Positions 47,323-56,623 are shown, counted from the first letter of the stretch. The stretch: DNA of 64,000 nt from Pseudomonas sp. QS1027 (GCF_002814235.1 NZ_PHSU01000011.1:310001-374000), one strand, 5' to 3'. Numbers and translations: made by a program. The notes: generated from the sequence alone by a model not told the origin.

Positions 47323-48399
47323 ATGGCTGATTTACCGATCAACGACCTTAACGTCGCCTCCAACGAGACGCTGATCACTCCCGATCAGCTCAAGCGTGAT
47401 ATTCCCCTGAGCGAGAGCGCCCTGCGCACCGTGACCAAAGGTCGCGAGGTGATCCGCAATATTCTCGATGGTACGGACCATCGCCTGTTTGTCGTGATCG
47501 GGCCTTGCTCGATCCACGACATCAAGGCTGCCCACGAATACGCCGAGCGCCTGAAAGTCCTGGCCGCCGAAGTGTCCGACAGCCTGTACCTGGTGATGCG
47601 CGTGTATTTCGAGAAGCCGCGCACCACCGTCGGCTGGAAGGGCCTGATCAACGACCCGTACCTGGATGACTCCTTCAAGATCCAGGACGGCCTGCACATC
47701 GGTCGCCAACTGCTGCTGGACCTGGCGGAAATGGGCCTGCCCACCGCCACCGAAGCCCTCGACCCGATCTCGCCGCAGTACCTGCAGGACCTGATCAGCT
47801 GGTCGGCCATCGGCGCGCGCACCACCGAATCCCAGACCCACCGCGAAATGGCCTCGGGCCTGTCCTCGGCCGTGGGCTTCAAGAACGGGACCGACGGCGG
47901 CCTGACCGTGGCGATCAACGCCCTGCAGTCGGTGTCCAGCCCCCATCGCTTCCTCGGTATCAACCAGGAAGGCGGCGTGTCCATCGTCACCACCAAGGGC
48001 AATGCCTACGGTCACGTGGTCCTGCGCGGCGGCAACGGCAAGCCCAACTATGACTCGGTCAGTGTCGCGGTCTGTGAACAGGCGCTGGCCAAGGCCAAGA
48101 TCAAGGCCAACATCATGGTCGATTGCAGCCACGCCAATTCCAACAAGGACCCGGCCCTGCAACCGCTGGTGATGGAGAACGTCGCCAACCAGATCCTCGA
48201 AGGCAACCAGTCGATCATCGGCCTGATGGTCGAGAGCCACCTGAACTGGGGTTGCCAGGCGATTCCGAAAGACCTCGCCGACCTGCAATACGGCGTGTCG
48301 ATCACCGATGCCTGCATCGACTGGAGCGCCACCGAAAAAACCCTGCGCAGCATGCATGCCAAGCTCAAGGACGTCCTGCCCAAACGCCAGCGCAGCTGA
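47323..48399 (+). CDS. 3-deoxy-7-phosphoheptulonate (DAHP) synthase, AroFGH type
   Basis: First step of the shikimate pathway, PEP plus erythrose-4-phosphate. The 358-residue class I-alpha enzyme has VVIGPCSIHD near residue 57, MRVYFEKPRTTVGWKG near 90, and MVDCSHANSNKD near 265. Which aromatic amino acid inhibits it cannot be told with confidence by eye. Confidence 0.95.
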   Translation: MADLPINDLNVASNETLITPDQLKRDIPLSESALRTVTKGREVIRNILDGTDHRLFVVIGPCSIHDIKAAHEYAERLKVLAAEVSDSLYLVMRVYFEKPRTTVGWKGLINDPYLDDSFKIQDGLHIGRQLLLDLAEMGLPTATEALDPISPQYLQDLISWSAIGARTTESQTHREMASGLSSAVGFKNGTDGGLTVAINALQSVSSPHRFLGINQEGGVSIVTTKGNAYGHVVLRGGNGKPNYDSVSVAVCEQALAKAKIKANIMVDCSHANSNKDPALQPLVMENVANQILEGNQSIIGLMVESHLNWGCQAIPKDLADLQYGVSITDACIDWSATEKTLRSMHAKLKDVLPKRQRS

Positions 48400-48416
48400 T
48401 CGCGACAGGCAGACGC

Positions 48417-48445
48417 AAAAACGCCGGGCATTGCCCGGCGTTTTT
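48417..48445. terminator. Bidirectional terminator between DAHP synthase and acetyltransferase genes
   Basis: Perfect stem AAAAACGCCGGGC/GCCCGGCGTTTTT with loop ATT between convergent genes. Confidence 0.93.
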
Positions 48446-48460
48446 GTATGCGTCGTGGAC

Positions 48461-48742
48461 TCAGATCTTCGCGGCGTGCCGCTGATGACGTTCCATGTAA
48501 CGCTCGACATAGGAGCAGGATGGAATCACCGTGTAGCCCATCTGGTCGGCATAGGCCAGTGCGTGTTCGGTCAGCGCCGCCGCAATGCCACGGCCGCGCA
48601 AGGCGTTGGGCACGAAGGTGCGGTAGATATCCAGGGTCTGCTTACCCAGGTCCATATAGGTCAGGTAGGCACGATGACCGTCCACATTGGTCTCGAATTG
48701 ATGACCTGCCTGGTCATGGTGGATGGACAACGCCTCGCTCAT
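48461..48742 (-). CDS. Small GNAT-like N-acetyltransferase
   Basis: A 93-residue protein of the short YidJ/YjdJ-like acetyltransferase type. The acetyl-CoA loop is PNALRGRGIAAALT near residue 45, followed by YTVIPSCSYVERYM. Substrate unknown. The ATG at 48742 has GAGGAG five bases upstream; a GTG lies one codon before. Confidence 0.9.
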   Translation of the reverse strand: MSEALSIHHDQAGHQFETNVDGHRAYLTYMDLGKQTLDIYRTFVPNALRGRGIAAALTEHALAYADQMGYTVIPSCSYVERYMERHQRHAAKI

Positions 48743-49426
48743 CACTACTCCTCGCGGGTCTTGGGTTCTGACCCTACCTTACATGTTTTTCCGGCGAAGG
48801 GACCATCTGGCATCCTGCGAAAAATCGCTACAGCAGCCAAATCATCACAAATATCCTACGCCGCCCCGTGCCTGGTTGGACAACGAGAAGAGCCGACAGC
48901 TCCCGAACAAGTGGGCACCTGACAGATAGTAGGCGTCCTGCCCGCCCTGCTCAAGACACGCTCGTCATATGGTCCGACCGGCTCATGGTAGCCCGGCCGC
49001 ACCGGCCCTTTCGCTGGAAAACCTGAACAGCGGCTGAAGATTGCCGGAATGTTATGTTGTAAGACGAACAGTGCTTCTTAAAGTCACTTTTCAATTGGCA
49101 AAGATGCCTCCCCGTCCTGCCGACGGTAGAAGAAAAGAGTCATTCGCCGCGACTAGCGCGACGCTTGTATGAGCAGTGGACAGTCCCTGTGACTGGCACA
49201 CTAGTGCAGATTGGACTTGCCCAAAGCGCCCGACCCGCGCCCGGTTGCTGCACATTTTTCATACAGGATGATGAAAAGTTAGCTGAAAATATTCTCGTCC
49301 AAAAATTTTTTTTGCTTCTTGCGTTACGTCAGTTTACTTACTACAAGTAATGGGTAGTATGTATGCCGACTATATCCCCACTCTGGGGAGATGGTTATTA
49401 ATAGAAAGTCCTTGAAGGGGAACACG
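48743..49426. other. Long gene-free region upstream of oprI
   Basis: About 684 bases. No frame has coding character. An AT-rich tract (49270-49320, including eight T) precedes candidate -35/-10 pairs TTGCGT..TACAAG and TTTACT..TAGTAT around 49320-49360, as expected for a very strong oprI promoter. Other palindromes: AAAGTCACTTT near 49080 and CACTAGTG near 49199. The left part shows nothing I can name. Confidence 0.45.
49375..49389 (+). promoter_or_regulatory. Hairpin in the oprI leader
   Basis: TCCCCA/TGGGGA around CTC, about 40 bases before the oprI ATG. It would sit at or near the 5' end of the leader, where hairpins often stabilise abundant mRNAs. Confidence 0.4.
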
Positions 49427-49678
49427 ATGAACAACGTTCTGAAATTCTCTGCTCTGGCCCTGGCCGCCGTTCTGGCCACTGGTTGCAGCAGCGCATCCAA
49501 AGAAACCGAAGCTCGTCTGACTGCTACTGAAGACGCTTCTGCTCGTGCCCAGGCTCGTGCTGACGAAGCTTACCGCAAAGCTGATGAAGCTCTGGCTGCT
49601 GCTCAAAAAGCACAACAGACTGCTGACGAAGCTAACGAGCGCGCTCTGCGCATGCTCGAAAAAGCAAGCAAGAAGTAA
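49427..49678 (+). CDS. oprI: Major outer-membrane lipoprotein OprI
   Basis: An 83-residue Braun-type lipoprotein. The signal peptide ends at the lipobox LATGCSS with the lipid-bearing Cys at residue 20. The rest is an Ala-rich coiled coil ([19 protein letters not shown]) ending in KASKK, whose terminal Lys can be joined to peptidoglycan. GAAGGGG lies six bases upstream. An L,D-transpeptidase is convergent downstream, which may be meaningful. Confidence 0.97.
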   Translation: MNNVLKFSALALAAVLATGCSSASKETEARLTATEDASARAQARADEAYRKADEALAAAQKAQQTADEANERALRMLEKASKK

Positions 49679-49699
49679 TAATCCCTCGGGATTGTTATC

Positions 49700-49730
49700 A
49701 AGCCGATCCATTGCTGGATCGGCTTTTTTT
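49700..49730 (+). terminator. Terminator of oprI
   Basis: Stem AAGCCGATCCA/TGGATCGGCTT with loop TTGC and seven T. Confidence 0.95.
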
Positions 49731-49762
49731 GGCCTGGCAGAAAGTTGCCGGTTCCCAGGCAT

Positions 49763-49799
49763 AAAAAAACCCGCCCGGACCTCAAGGCCCGGGCGGGTC
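49763..49799 (-). terminator. Terminator of the L,D-transpeptidase gene
   Basis: Stem ACCCGCCCGG/CCCGGGCGGGT; on the minus strand the second arm is followed by TTTTTTT. Confidence 0.9.
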
Positions 49800-49812
49800 G
49801 TTTACAACGCCC

Positions 49813-50778
49813 TTACTGCTGCAGATCGGGCGCGTTGGAGACCATCGACGGCGCTCCTGGAATGGCGATTTCCGTCGGCAGGCCATCTTCGGCCGCTACC
49901 ACGTCACGCACCTGGTCCCAGTTGACCCGCAGGTTGTTCGCCAGGTCTTCACGCTTGAGCAGGGCATTGATCACCGCGGTGTGCTTGTCGACCACCGAAG
50001 GGTTGCCATTGTCGTCCAGCGGCGTATGGGCTTCGAGGAACACCTTGCCACCGCTCACGCCGAACTTGTAGGCCTCGTTGATAATCCGCACCGAAGTGCC
50101 CACCGGCACCATATCGGCCATTTCCAGCACGTTGTTGTTGTACATGCGGAAGCAACCGTGGCTGGTACGGGTACCGATGCCGAACTTCATGTTCGAACCG
50201 TGGATCAGATAACCCGGCGTGCCCAGGGCGAACTTGAACGGGCCCAGCGGGTTATCGGGACCGGCCGGCACCACGTTGGGCAGCGGATCACCCTCGGCGG
50301 CGTGCTCGGCCTTGATCGAGGCCGGCGGGGTCCAGGTCGGATTGGGGATCTTGGCGGTAATGGTGGTGTGGGCCACTGGCGAGCCCCAGCCTTCGCGACC
50401 GATCCCCAGCGGGAAGGTGTAGACCACATTCCGGCCTTTCGGGAAGTAGTACAGGCGATACTCGGCCAGGTTGATCACGATGCCTTCGCGCGGACCCGGC
50501 GGCAGGATGAAGCGGGTCGGCAGGACGATATCGGTCCCCGCCCCCGGCAACCAGGCATCGACACCCGGGTTGGCCGCGACCATTTCCGAATAGCCCAGGT
50601 CGTAGGTGGTCCCCAGGTCCGCGAAGGTGTCTTCGTACTTGGCCTTGAGTACCTGGACCTGGCCGACGATATCCTCGCCCGGCGGCGGCAACGGAAATTC
50701 CAGCGCCGAGACGGGACCCGCCACACAGAGGGCGGCTACAGACAGGCAACGGGCAACGGCAGGAAAGCGCGACAACAT
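49813..50778 (-). CDS. L,D-transpeptidase (YkuD domain)
   Basis: A 321-residue exported enzyme that forms 3-3 peptidoglycan cross-links or attaches lipoproteins. A signal peptide (cleavage after about VSALE) is followed by a LysM-like segment (residues 40-85) and the YkuD domain, with catalytic IHGSN and SHGCFRMYNN near residues 205-225. The ATG at 50778 has AAGG nine bases upstream; two ATGs lie 9 and 18 bases before it. Confidence 0.92.
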   Translation of the reverse strand: MLSRFPAVARCLSVAALCVAGPVSALEFPLPPPGEDIVGQVQVLKAKYEDTFADLGTTYDLGYSEMVAANPGVDAWLPGAGTDIVLPTRFILPPGPREGIVINLAEYRLYYFPKGRNVVYTFPLGIGREGWGSPVAHTTITAKIPNPTWTPPASIKAEHAAEGDPLPNVVPAGPDNPLGPFKFALGTPGYLIHGSNMKFGIGTRTSHGCFRMYNNNVLEMADMVPVGTSVRIINEAYKFGVSGGKVFLEAHTPLDDNGNPSVVDKHTAVINALLKREDLANNLRVNWDQVRDVVAAEDGLPTEIAIPGAPSMVSNAPDLQQ

Positions 50779-50907
50779 CCGGGACATCCTTCGCATGATC
50801 GACGTATCAGTGAATAAACAGCGATTGTACACCGACACCGCGCCGGCAAGGGAGACGGCGCGCCGGGACAATCGTAACGAGACAGGTACGGTACAGGTTG
50901 CCGGGGC

Positions 50908-51201
50908 TCAGAGCTCGAAGCGCAATTCCGGCCAGATCGGCGGCGTGCCGCGCTTCTGCGATTCGAGAATCGCCCGACACAGGGGACACAGGCGCTGGTC
51001 CTGGAAAATCGAGCGGTCCACCCCCGACCAGCGCGGCTGGGCCGGCAACAGCGTGCCGCACAGCGTCCGATCGGCCGAGCCGCCGAGTTCCAGCTGCCGG
51101 GTGACCAGGTGCACGCGTACTTCCTGACAGGCGAACAGATCGAGCTGCTCGTCGGGTTCGATCAGTTGGTAGGCAAACAAGGACCAGGCGGGACGCTGCA
51201 T
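50908..51201 (-). CDS. Conserved hypothetical protein with CxxC motif
   Basis: A 97-residue soluble protein. Cysteines at FACQEV, TLCGTL and LCPLC, the last a CxxC, could bind a metal. GGAG lies six bases before the ATG. I do not recognise the family. It lies between the L,D-transpeptidase and tesA genes on the same strand. Confidence 0.7.
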   Translation of the reverse strand: MQRPAWSLFAYQLIEPDEQLDLFACQEVRVHLVTRQLELGGSADRTLCGTLLPAQPRWSGVDRSIFQDQRLCPLCRAILESQKRGTPPIWPELRFEL

Positions 51202-51255
51202 CGGGGGCTCCAAATCGGGGCGCCACCTTAGCCCAAAGCCGGCCGCTAGAAAAGC

Positions 51256-51861
51256 TCAAAGCAGCGGTTTCAGCCTCGGCCAGACGTTATCGAGCAACAT
51301 CCCCTGACCAGCGGGCGCCGGGTGAATCCCGTCGGCCTGCATCAGCTCGGGGTGCCCGCCGATGCCTTCGAGGAAAAACGGCACCAGGGCGATGTGTTTT
51401 TCCTCGGCCAGTTCACCGTAGACCTTGGCAAAGGCCTGGGTATAGCGCGCCCCATAATTGGGTGGAATCTGCATCCCCAGCAGCAGGACTTTTGCCCCCG
51501 TGGCCTGGGACTTGTCGATCATCGATGCAAGATTTTGTTTCAATTGCGTCGGCAACTGCCCGCGCAGGCCATCGTTGCCGCCCAATTCGAGCACCACCAC
51601 CTGCGGCTTGTGCTCTGCAAGCAGCGCCGGCAGTCGCGCCTGGCCACCGGCACTGGTGTCGCCACTGATGGACGCATTGACCACCTGATCGGCAAAACCT
51701 TCGGCCTTCAGGCGCTTTTCCAGCAGGGCGACCCATCCCACACGGGTATCCAGGCCGAAACCTGCGCTGATACTATCGCCCACGATCAGCACTGTAGCCG
51801 CCGCCGCGTTCTGGGCCATGCACATCAAGGCCAGGCCGGCACTCAAAAACCACACTCGCAT
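51256..51861 (-). CDS. tesA: Acyl-CoA thioesterase I / lysophospholipase (TesA, SGNH hydrolase)
   Basis: A 201-residue periplasmic GDSL enzyme. After a signal peptide (1-21) come block I GDSISAGFG, block III GGNDGLRG and block V DGIHP with the catalytic Ser, Asn and Asp-His. The ATG at 51861 has GGAG six bases upstream. Divergent from the YbbA-like ATPase gene with only ten bases between the starts, as in E. coli (tesA/ybbA). Confidence 0.95.
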   Translation of the reverse strand: MRVWFLSAGLALMCMAQNAAAATVLIVGDSISAGFGLDTRVGWVALLEKRLKAEGFADQVVNASISGDTSAGGQARLPALLAEHKPQVVVLELGGNDGLRGQLPTQLKQNLASMIDKSQATGAKVLLLGMQIPPNYGARYTQAFAKVYGELAEEKHIALVPFFLEGIGGHPELMQADGIHPAPAGQGMLLDNVWPRLKPLL

Positions 51862-51871
51862 CGGATTCTCC

Positions 51872-52555
51872 ATGGGCGAAAGTATTCTCACCGCGCAGAA
51901 CCTTAGCAAAGTGGTCCCCAGCACGGAAGGTGAACTGACCATCCTGCACCCTTTGAGCCTGACATTGAACAAGGGCGACAGCCTGGCCATCGTCGGTGCC
52001 TCGGGGTCGGGTAAATCGACCCTGCTGGGCCTGCTCGCCGGCCTCGACCTGCCCAGCGCCGGCGAAGTCACCCTGGCCGGACGCGCCCTGAGCACCCTGG
52101 ACGAAGACCAGCGCGCGCGGGTTCGCGCCGAGCATGTCGGCTTCGTGTTCCAGAGCTTTCAACTGCTGGACAGCCTCAACGCCCTGGAAAACGTCATGCT
52201 GCCCCTGGAGCTGGACGGCCGAAGCGATGCCCGCGAACGCGCCCGCGACCTGCTCGAACGGGTCGGCCTGGGCCAGCGCCTGACGCACTCGCCACGCCAG
52301 CTGTCCGGCGGCGAGCAGCAACGGGTGGCGATCGCCCGGGCCTTCGCCGCCGAACCGGACGTGCTGTTCGCCGACGAACCCACCGGCAACCTCGACAGCC
52401 ATACCGGCGAGCGCATCAGTGACCTGCTCTTCGAACTGAACCAGGAACGCGGCACCACCCTGGTGCTGGTGACCCACGACGAACGCCTGGCCCATCGCTG
52501 CCGGCGCCTGATCCGTCTTGATGCCGGCCATCTGGTCGGCCCCCTGGAGCCTTGA
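51872..52555 (+). CDS. ABC transporter ATP-binding protein (YbbA-like)
   Basis: A 227-residue LolD/MacB-type ATPase. Walker A GASGSGKS near residue 46, signature LSGGEQQR near residue 147, Walker B VLFADEPTGNLD. It works with the following FtsX-like permease (TGATG overlap). Members act on envelope processes rather than import. No clear Shine-Dalgarno precedes the ATG. Confidence 0.93.
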   Translation: MGESILTAQNLSKVVPSTEGELTILHPLSLTLNKGDSLAIVGASGSGKSTLLGLLAGLDLPSAGEVTLAGRALSTLDEDQRARVRAEHVGFVFQSFQLLDSLNALENVMLPLELDGRSDARERARDLLERVGLGQRLTHSPRQLSGGEQQRVAIARAFAAEPDVLFADEPTGNLDSHTGERISDLLFELNQERGTTLVLVTHDERLAHRCRRLIRLDAGHLVGPLEP

Positions 52556-55059
52556 TGGCACGCCTGCCGCTGTTGCGCCTGTTCAGCCTTGCCACCCGCC
52601 AGCTCCTGCGCGACGCCCGTGCCGGTGAGCTGCGGGTGCTGTTCTTCGCCTTGCTGGTAGCAGTCGCGGCGAGCACCGCCATCGGCTACTTCGGCGCGCG
52701 CCTGAACGGCGCGATGCTGCTGCGGGCCACCGAATTCCTCGCCGCCGACCTGGTGCTCGACGGCACCTCCGGCGCCCGTCCGGAGCAGGTCCAGTCCGGT
52801 CGCGACCTGGGCCTTGAACATGCCCGGGCGGTCGAGTTCTCCAGCGTGATCGCCACCGACAACGCTATTCAGCTGTCGAGCATCAAGGCCGCGGACGAAC
52901 ACTACCCGCTGCGCGGCGCACTCAAGAGCGCCGCCGAACCGTTCGGCGCCGAAACCGCCGGCGGTGGACCGGCGCCCGGCGAGGCCTGGGTCGAAGCGCG
53001 ACTGTTGACCGCGCTGGACCTGAAGATCGGCGACAGCATCGATGTCGGGATGAAAACCGTGCGCCTGGCCCGGGTCCTGACCTATGAGCCGGATCGCTCC
53101 GTCAACTTCTACAGCCTGACCCCACGGGTGCTGATCAACCTTGCCGACCTCGACGCCACCGGCGTGGTCCAGCCCGGCAGCCGGGTCGACTACCGCGAAT
53201 TGTGGCGCGGCTCGGCGAACGCCCTGGCGGCCTATCGCGAATCCATCACCCCTGGCCTGGCAGCGAACCAGCGTCTGCTCGATGCCCGCGACGGCAACCG
53301 GCAGATCGGCGGCGCCCTGGGCAAGGCCGAGCGTTACCTGAACATGGCCAGCCTGGTGGCGGTGCTGCTCTCCGGCGTCGCCGTGGCCCTCAGCGCCAGC
53401 CGTTTTGCCGCCCGGCGCTTCGACGCCAGTGCGCTGCTGCGTTGCCTGGGCCTGTCGCGCCGGGAAACCATGACCCTGTTCAGCCTGCAACTGGCGATGC
53501 TCGGCGTGCTGGCCAGTGTCTGTGGCGCCCTGCTCGGCTGGCTGGCTCAACTGGGCCTGTTCGCCCTGCTGCATGACCTGCTGCCCGCCGACGTACCGCC
53601 GGGTGGGCTGAGGCCGGCGCTCGCGGGTATCGGTACCGGGCTGGTGGCGCTGGCCGGGTTCGCCCTGCCGCCCCTGGCCGCCCTCGGCCGGGTGCCACCG
53701 CTGCGGGTACTGCGCCGCGACCTGCTACCGATCCCGGCCAGCACCTGGCTGGTCTACGGCGCGGCCTTGTTCGCACTGGGCCTGATCATGTGGCGCCTGA
53801 GCCTGGACCTGCTGCTGACCTTCGCCCTGCTCGGTGGCGGGGTGATCGCCGCGCTGGTGCTCGGCGGCCTGTTGCTGCTCGTACTGCAAAGCCTGCGTCG
53901 ACTGCTGGCCAGGGCCTCGTTGCCCTGGCGCCTGGGCCTGGGCCAGTTGCTGCGCCATCCGCTGGCGGCGGCCGGGCAATCCCTGGCCTTCGGCCTGATC
54001 CTGCTGTCTATGGCGCTGATCGCCCTGCTGCGCGGCGAATTGCTCGATACCTGGCAGAACCAGTTGCCGAAAAATGCGCCGAACTATTTCGCCCTGAACA
54101 TCCTGCCAGCGGACAAAGACGGTTTCCGCGACCACCTGATCCAGCTCGCGGCCAAGTCGGCGCCGATCTATCCGGTGGTGCCCGGCCGGTTGATCAGCAT
54201 CAACGGCACCCCGGTACAGGAAATCGTCAGCAAGGATTCCGGCGGCGATCGCGCCACCCAGCGCGACCTGAGCCTGACCTGGGCCGCCGACCTGCCGCCG
54301 GGCAACACCCTGACCGAAGGCAGCTGGTGGCCGGACAAACCCAGCGGGGACATTCCTGGCGTCTCGGTGGAAACCAAGGTCGCCCTGAGCCTGAAGCTCA
54401 AGCTCGGCGATCACCTGGTGTTCAGCGTCGGCGGGGCCAACCGCGAGGCGCTGGTCACCAGCCTGCGGACCATCAACTGGGACAACTTCCAGCCGAACTT
54501 CTTCATGATCTTCCAGCCCGGCACCCTGCAGGACCTGCCGGCGACCTACCTGACCAGCTTCTACCTGGCACCGGGGCACGACAAGGACGTCGTCGAACTG
54601 TCCCGGGCCTTCCCGGCGGTGACCATCCTGCAGGTGGAGGCGCTGCTGGAGCAGCTGCGCAGCATCCTCGCGCAGGTGACCATTGCCGTGGAGTACGTGC
54701 TGCTGTTCGTCCTCGCGGCAGGCATGGCCGTGCTGTTCTCCGGCTTGCAGGCGACCCTCGACGAACGCATCCGCCAAGGCGCGCTGCTGCGGGCACTGGG
54801 CGCCGAGCGCAAGCTGCTGGTCAAGGCCCGGCGGATCGAGTTCGGCCTGCTCGGCGCGGCCAGCGGCCTGCTGGCGGCCCTCGGTACGGAACTGGTGAGC
54901 TGGGTACTTTACCGGTTCGCCTTCGACCTGCCGTGGCACCTGCATCCGTGGCTGTTGCTGCTGCCATTGATCGGCGCGGTGATGGTTGGCGGCGCCGGTG
55001 TGTTCGGCACCCGCCGGGCGCTCAATGTCAGCCCACTGACAGTGCTGCGCGAGGGCTGA
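52555..55059 (+). CDS. FtsX-like ABC permease (YbbP-like)
   Basis: An 834-residue inner-membrane protein with about ten membrane segments: one near residue 25, a set around residues 260-480 and three near the C-terminus (715-830), with large periplasmic domains at 50-250 and 500-690. Topology and partner fit the YbbA/YbbP family beside tesA. The ATG overlaps the ATPase stop codon. Confidence 0.92.
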   Translation: MARLPLLRLFSLATRQLLRDARAGELRVLFFALLVAVAASTAIGYFGARLNGAMLLRATEFLAADLVLDGTSGARPEQVQSGRDLGLEHARAVEFSSVIATDNAIQLSSIKAADEHYPLRGALKSAAEPFGAETAGGGPAPGEAWVEARLLTALDLKIGDSIDVGMKTVRLARVLTYEPDRSVNFYSLTPRVLINLADLDATGVVQPGSRVDYRELWRGSANALAAYRESITPGLAANQRLLDARDGNRQIGGALGKAERYLNMASLVAVLLSGVAVALSASRFAARRFDASALLRCLGLSRRETMTLFSLQLAMLGVLASVCGALLGWLAQLGLFALLHDLLPADVPPGGLRPALAGIGTGLVALAGFALPPLAALGRVPPLRVLRRDLLPIPASTWLVYGAALFALGLIMWRLSLDLLLTFALLGGGVIAALVLGGLLLLVLQSLRRLLARASLPWRLGLGQLLRHPLAAAGQSLAFGLILLSMALIALLRGELLDTWQNQLPKNAPNYFALNILPADKDGFRDHLIQLAAKSAPIYPVVPGRLISINGTPVQEIVSKDSGGDRATQRDLSLTWAADLPPGNTLTEGSWWPDKPSGDIPGVSVETKVALSLKLKLGDHLVFSVGGANREALVTSLRTINWDNFQPNFFMIFQPGTLQDLPATYLTSFYLAPGHDKDVVELSRAFPAVTILQVEALLEQLRSILAQVTIAVEYVLLFVLAAGMAVLFSGLQATLDERIRQGALLRALGAERKLLVKARRIEFGLLGAASGLLAALGTELVSWVLYRFAFDLPWHLHPWLLLLPLIGAVMVGGAGVFGTRRALNVSPLTVLREG

Positions 55060-55093
55060 TAGACTCAAGGCCTTGATTCACCAAGGGATGCAG

Positions 55094-55591
55094 ATGAGTC
55101 GTTATCGCCCACCCCGTACTGCCGGCACCGCCCTGATCACCCCCGAGGGCGAGGCCCGCATGCGCGCCGAGTTGCACGAGCTGTGGCATGTGCGCCGCCC
55201 CCAGGTCACCCAGTCGGTGAGCGAGGCGGCGGCCCAGGGCGATCGCTCGGAGAATGCCGAATACACCTACGGCAAGAAGATGCTGCGCGAGATCGACAGC
55301 CGCGTGCGCTTCCTGACCAAGCGCCTGGAAAGCCTGAAGGTAGTCGGCGAAAGGCCCAGCGACCTGAACAAGGTGTATTTCGGCGCCTGGGTCACCATCG
55401 AGGACGAAGACGGCAAGGAATCGCGCTATCGCATCGTCGGCCCGGACGAACTGGACCTCAAGCAGAACCTGATCAGCATCGACTCGCCACTGGCCCGGGC
55501 CCTGATCGGCAAGGCGCTGGATGCGGAAATTCGGGTTATGGCGCCCACTGGCGAACAACTGGTATACATCACCGCCATCGACTATCCCTGA
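55094..55591 (+). CDS. greB: Transcription elongation factor GreB
   Basis: A 165-residue factor that rescues backtracked RNA polymerase. The N-terminal coiled coil carries the acidic tip (QGDRSENAEYTYGKK near residue 42), and the C-terminal FKBP-like domain follows from residue 85. The GreB-type N-terminus is basic (MSRYRPPRTAG). AAGGGA lies five bases upstream of the ATG. Confidence 0.95.
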   Translation: MSRYRPPRTAGTALITPEGEARMRAELHELWHVRRPQVTQSVSEAAAQGDRSENAEYTYGKKMLREIDSRVRFLTKRLESLKVVGERPSDLNKVYFGAWVTIEDEDGKESRYRIVGPDELDLKQNLISIDSPLARALIGKALDAEIRVMAPTGEQLVYITAIDYP

Positions 55592-55621
55592 GCCTGCCGG
55601 CGGTCATGCCTCCAGACCACC

Positions 55622-55945
55622 TCAGCGCCGTGTGATCAAACCCTGCCGCGCCACGCGGGTCAGTTGGCGGATCACGGCTTCGGCGTGCTCGGCATCCGGT
55701 GCCTGGATCACCGCCAGGTCGAAGCTGTCGTCGGCAAAGCGGGTCAGGGCGTCACCGTCCTCGACGAACTGGATCAGGAAGGCCGAAGCACGACCCTTGC
55801 GCCGCGGCCAGCCGTCGAGATAACGCAACAGCGTGGGCTGATGTGTACCGCCGAGAAGGATTTTAGGGTTGCGAAAAGGCAGGCTCGCCGTGATCGGCGT
55901 AAGACGTACAACGGGGCGTGGGTTGTTCAAAGTGCGTGTCTCCAC
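55622..55945 (-). CDS. Hypothetical protein, GTG start
   Basis: A 107-residue basic protein (METRTLNNPRPVVRLTPIT) with a possible short alpha/beta fold (DSFDLAVIQAPDAEHAEAVIRQL). I do not recognise it. It converges with greB across 30 bases. Start uncertain: the GTG at 55945 has only a weak ribosome binding site. Confidence 0.6.
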   Translation of the reverse strand: METRTLNNPRPVVRLTPITASLPFRNPKILLGGTHQPTLLRYLDGWPRRKGRASAFLIQFVEDGDALTRFADDSFDLAVIQAPDAEHAEAVIRQLTRVARQGLITRR

Positions 55946-56132
55946 CTCAACGATCTGCCGGGCAGGTGTGAGGCAACACCGAACCAGCGCTTTAGCGGTA
56001 TTTCGAAGCTTCTCTCAAGCTTCTGTCGGCGGTCTTTCGACCCGCCTGGCGCCCCGCAAGTAGCTGTTTAAATCGGCGCATGTATTTATCCTAGAGAAGC
56101 CGGTAGCAAGCTGTCAAGAATCTCCCATAACG

Positions 56133-56157
56133 AAAAAGCCCGCAAAAATGCGGGCTT
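56133..56157 (-). terminator. Terminator of the DoxX gene
   Basis: On the minus strand AAGCCCGCA and TGCGGGCTT flank a short loop, with TTTTT following. Confidence 0.88.
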
Positions 56158-56185
56158 GTCTGATTCTGCGTAACGCGTTCCGGCC

Positions 56186-56623
56186 CTACGAACGGGCGAT
56201 GGCCGCATCCGCCGAGAGTTTGCCGGCCCCTTCGATCAGTACCGCGAGTGTCCCGCCTAACAGGGCCAGGGCGAACTCATAACCGTTGTTGGCCATGAAC
56301 AGACCGTTGTGGATATGCACCGAGAAGATCGCCACCAGCAAGGTGAAGGTCAGGCCCAGGGCAGCCGGACGGGCCAACAGGCCGATGATCAGGGCCAGTC
56401 CGCCGAAGAACTCGGTACCGCCCGCCAGCAGGGCCATCAGGTGACCCGGTGCCAGGCCGATGCTCTCCATCCATTGCGCCGTCCCGGCCAGGCCGTAGCC
56501 GCCGAACAGGCCGAAGAGCTTCTGAGAACCGTGGGCGGCGAAGATGATCCCGACGAAAATCCGCAGGACAGTCAGGCCATAGCCGGCACGGGTGCTCAGA
56601 ACGCGGTTGATCAAGGTGCTCAT
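56186..56623 (-). CDS. DoxX family membrane protein
   Basis: A 145-residue inner-membrane protein with four hydrophobic segments and the family pattern near residue 20 (LRIFVGIIFAAHGSQKLFG) and in the middle (GGTEFFGGLALIIGLLARPAA). The biochemical role of the family is unclear; oxidative-stress and quinone links have been proposed. Confidence 0.9.
   Translation of the reverse strand: MSTLINRVLSTRAGYGLTVLRIFVGIIFAAHGSQKLFGLFGGYGLAGTAQWMESIGLAPGHLMALLAGGTEFFGGLALIIGLLARPAALGLTFTLLVAIFSVHIHNGLFMANNGYEFALALLGGTLAVLIEGAGKLSADAAIARS

Noticed and set aside
49191..49208. Sigma-54-like element TGGCAC..TGC upstream of oprI
   Set aside because: The distance between the GG and GC is one base too short for a -24/-12 promoter and oprI is expected to be a sigma-70 gene.
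49165..49350. Plus-strand frame of 61 codons upstream of oprI
   Set aside because: It crosses the AT-rich tract that looks like the oprI promoter and has no coding character.
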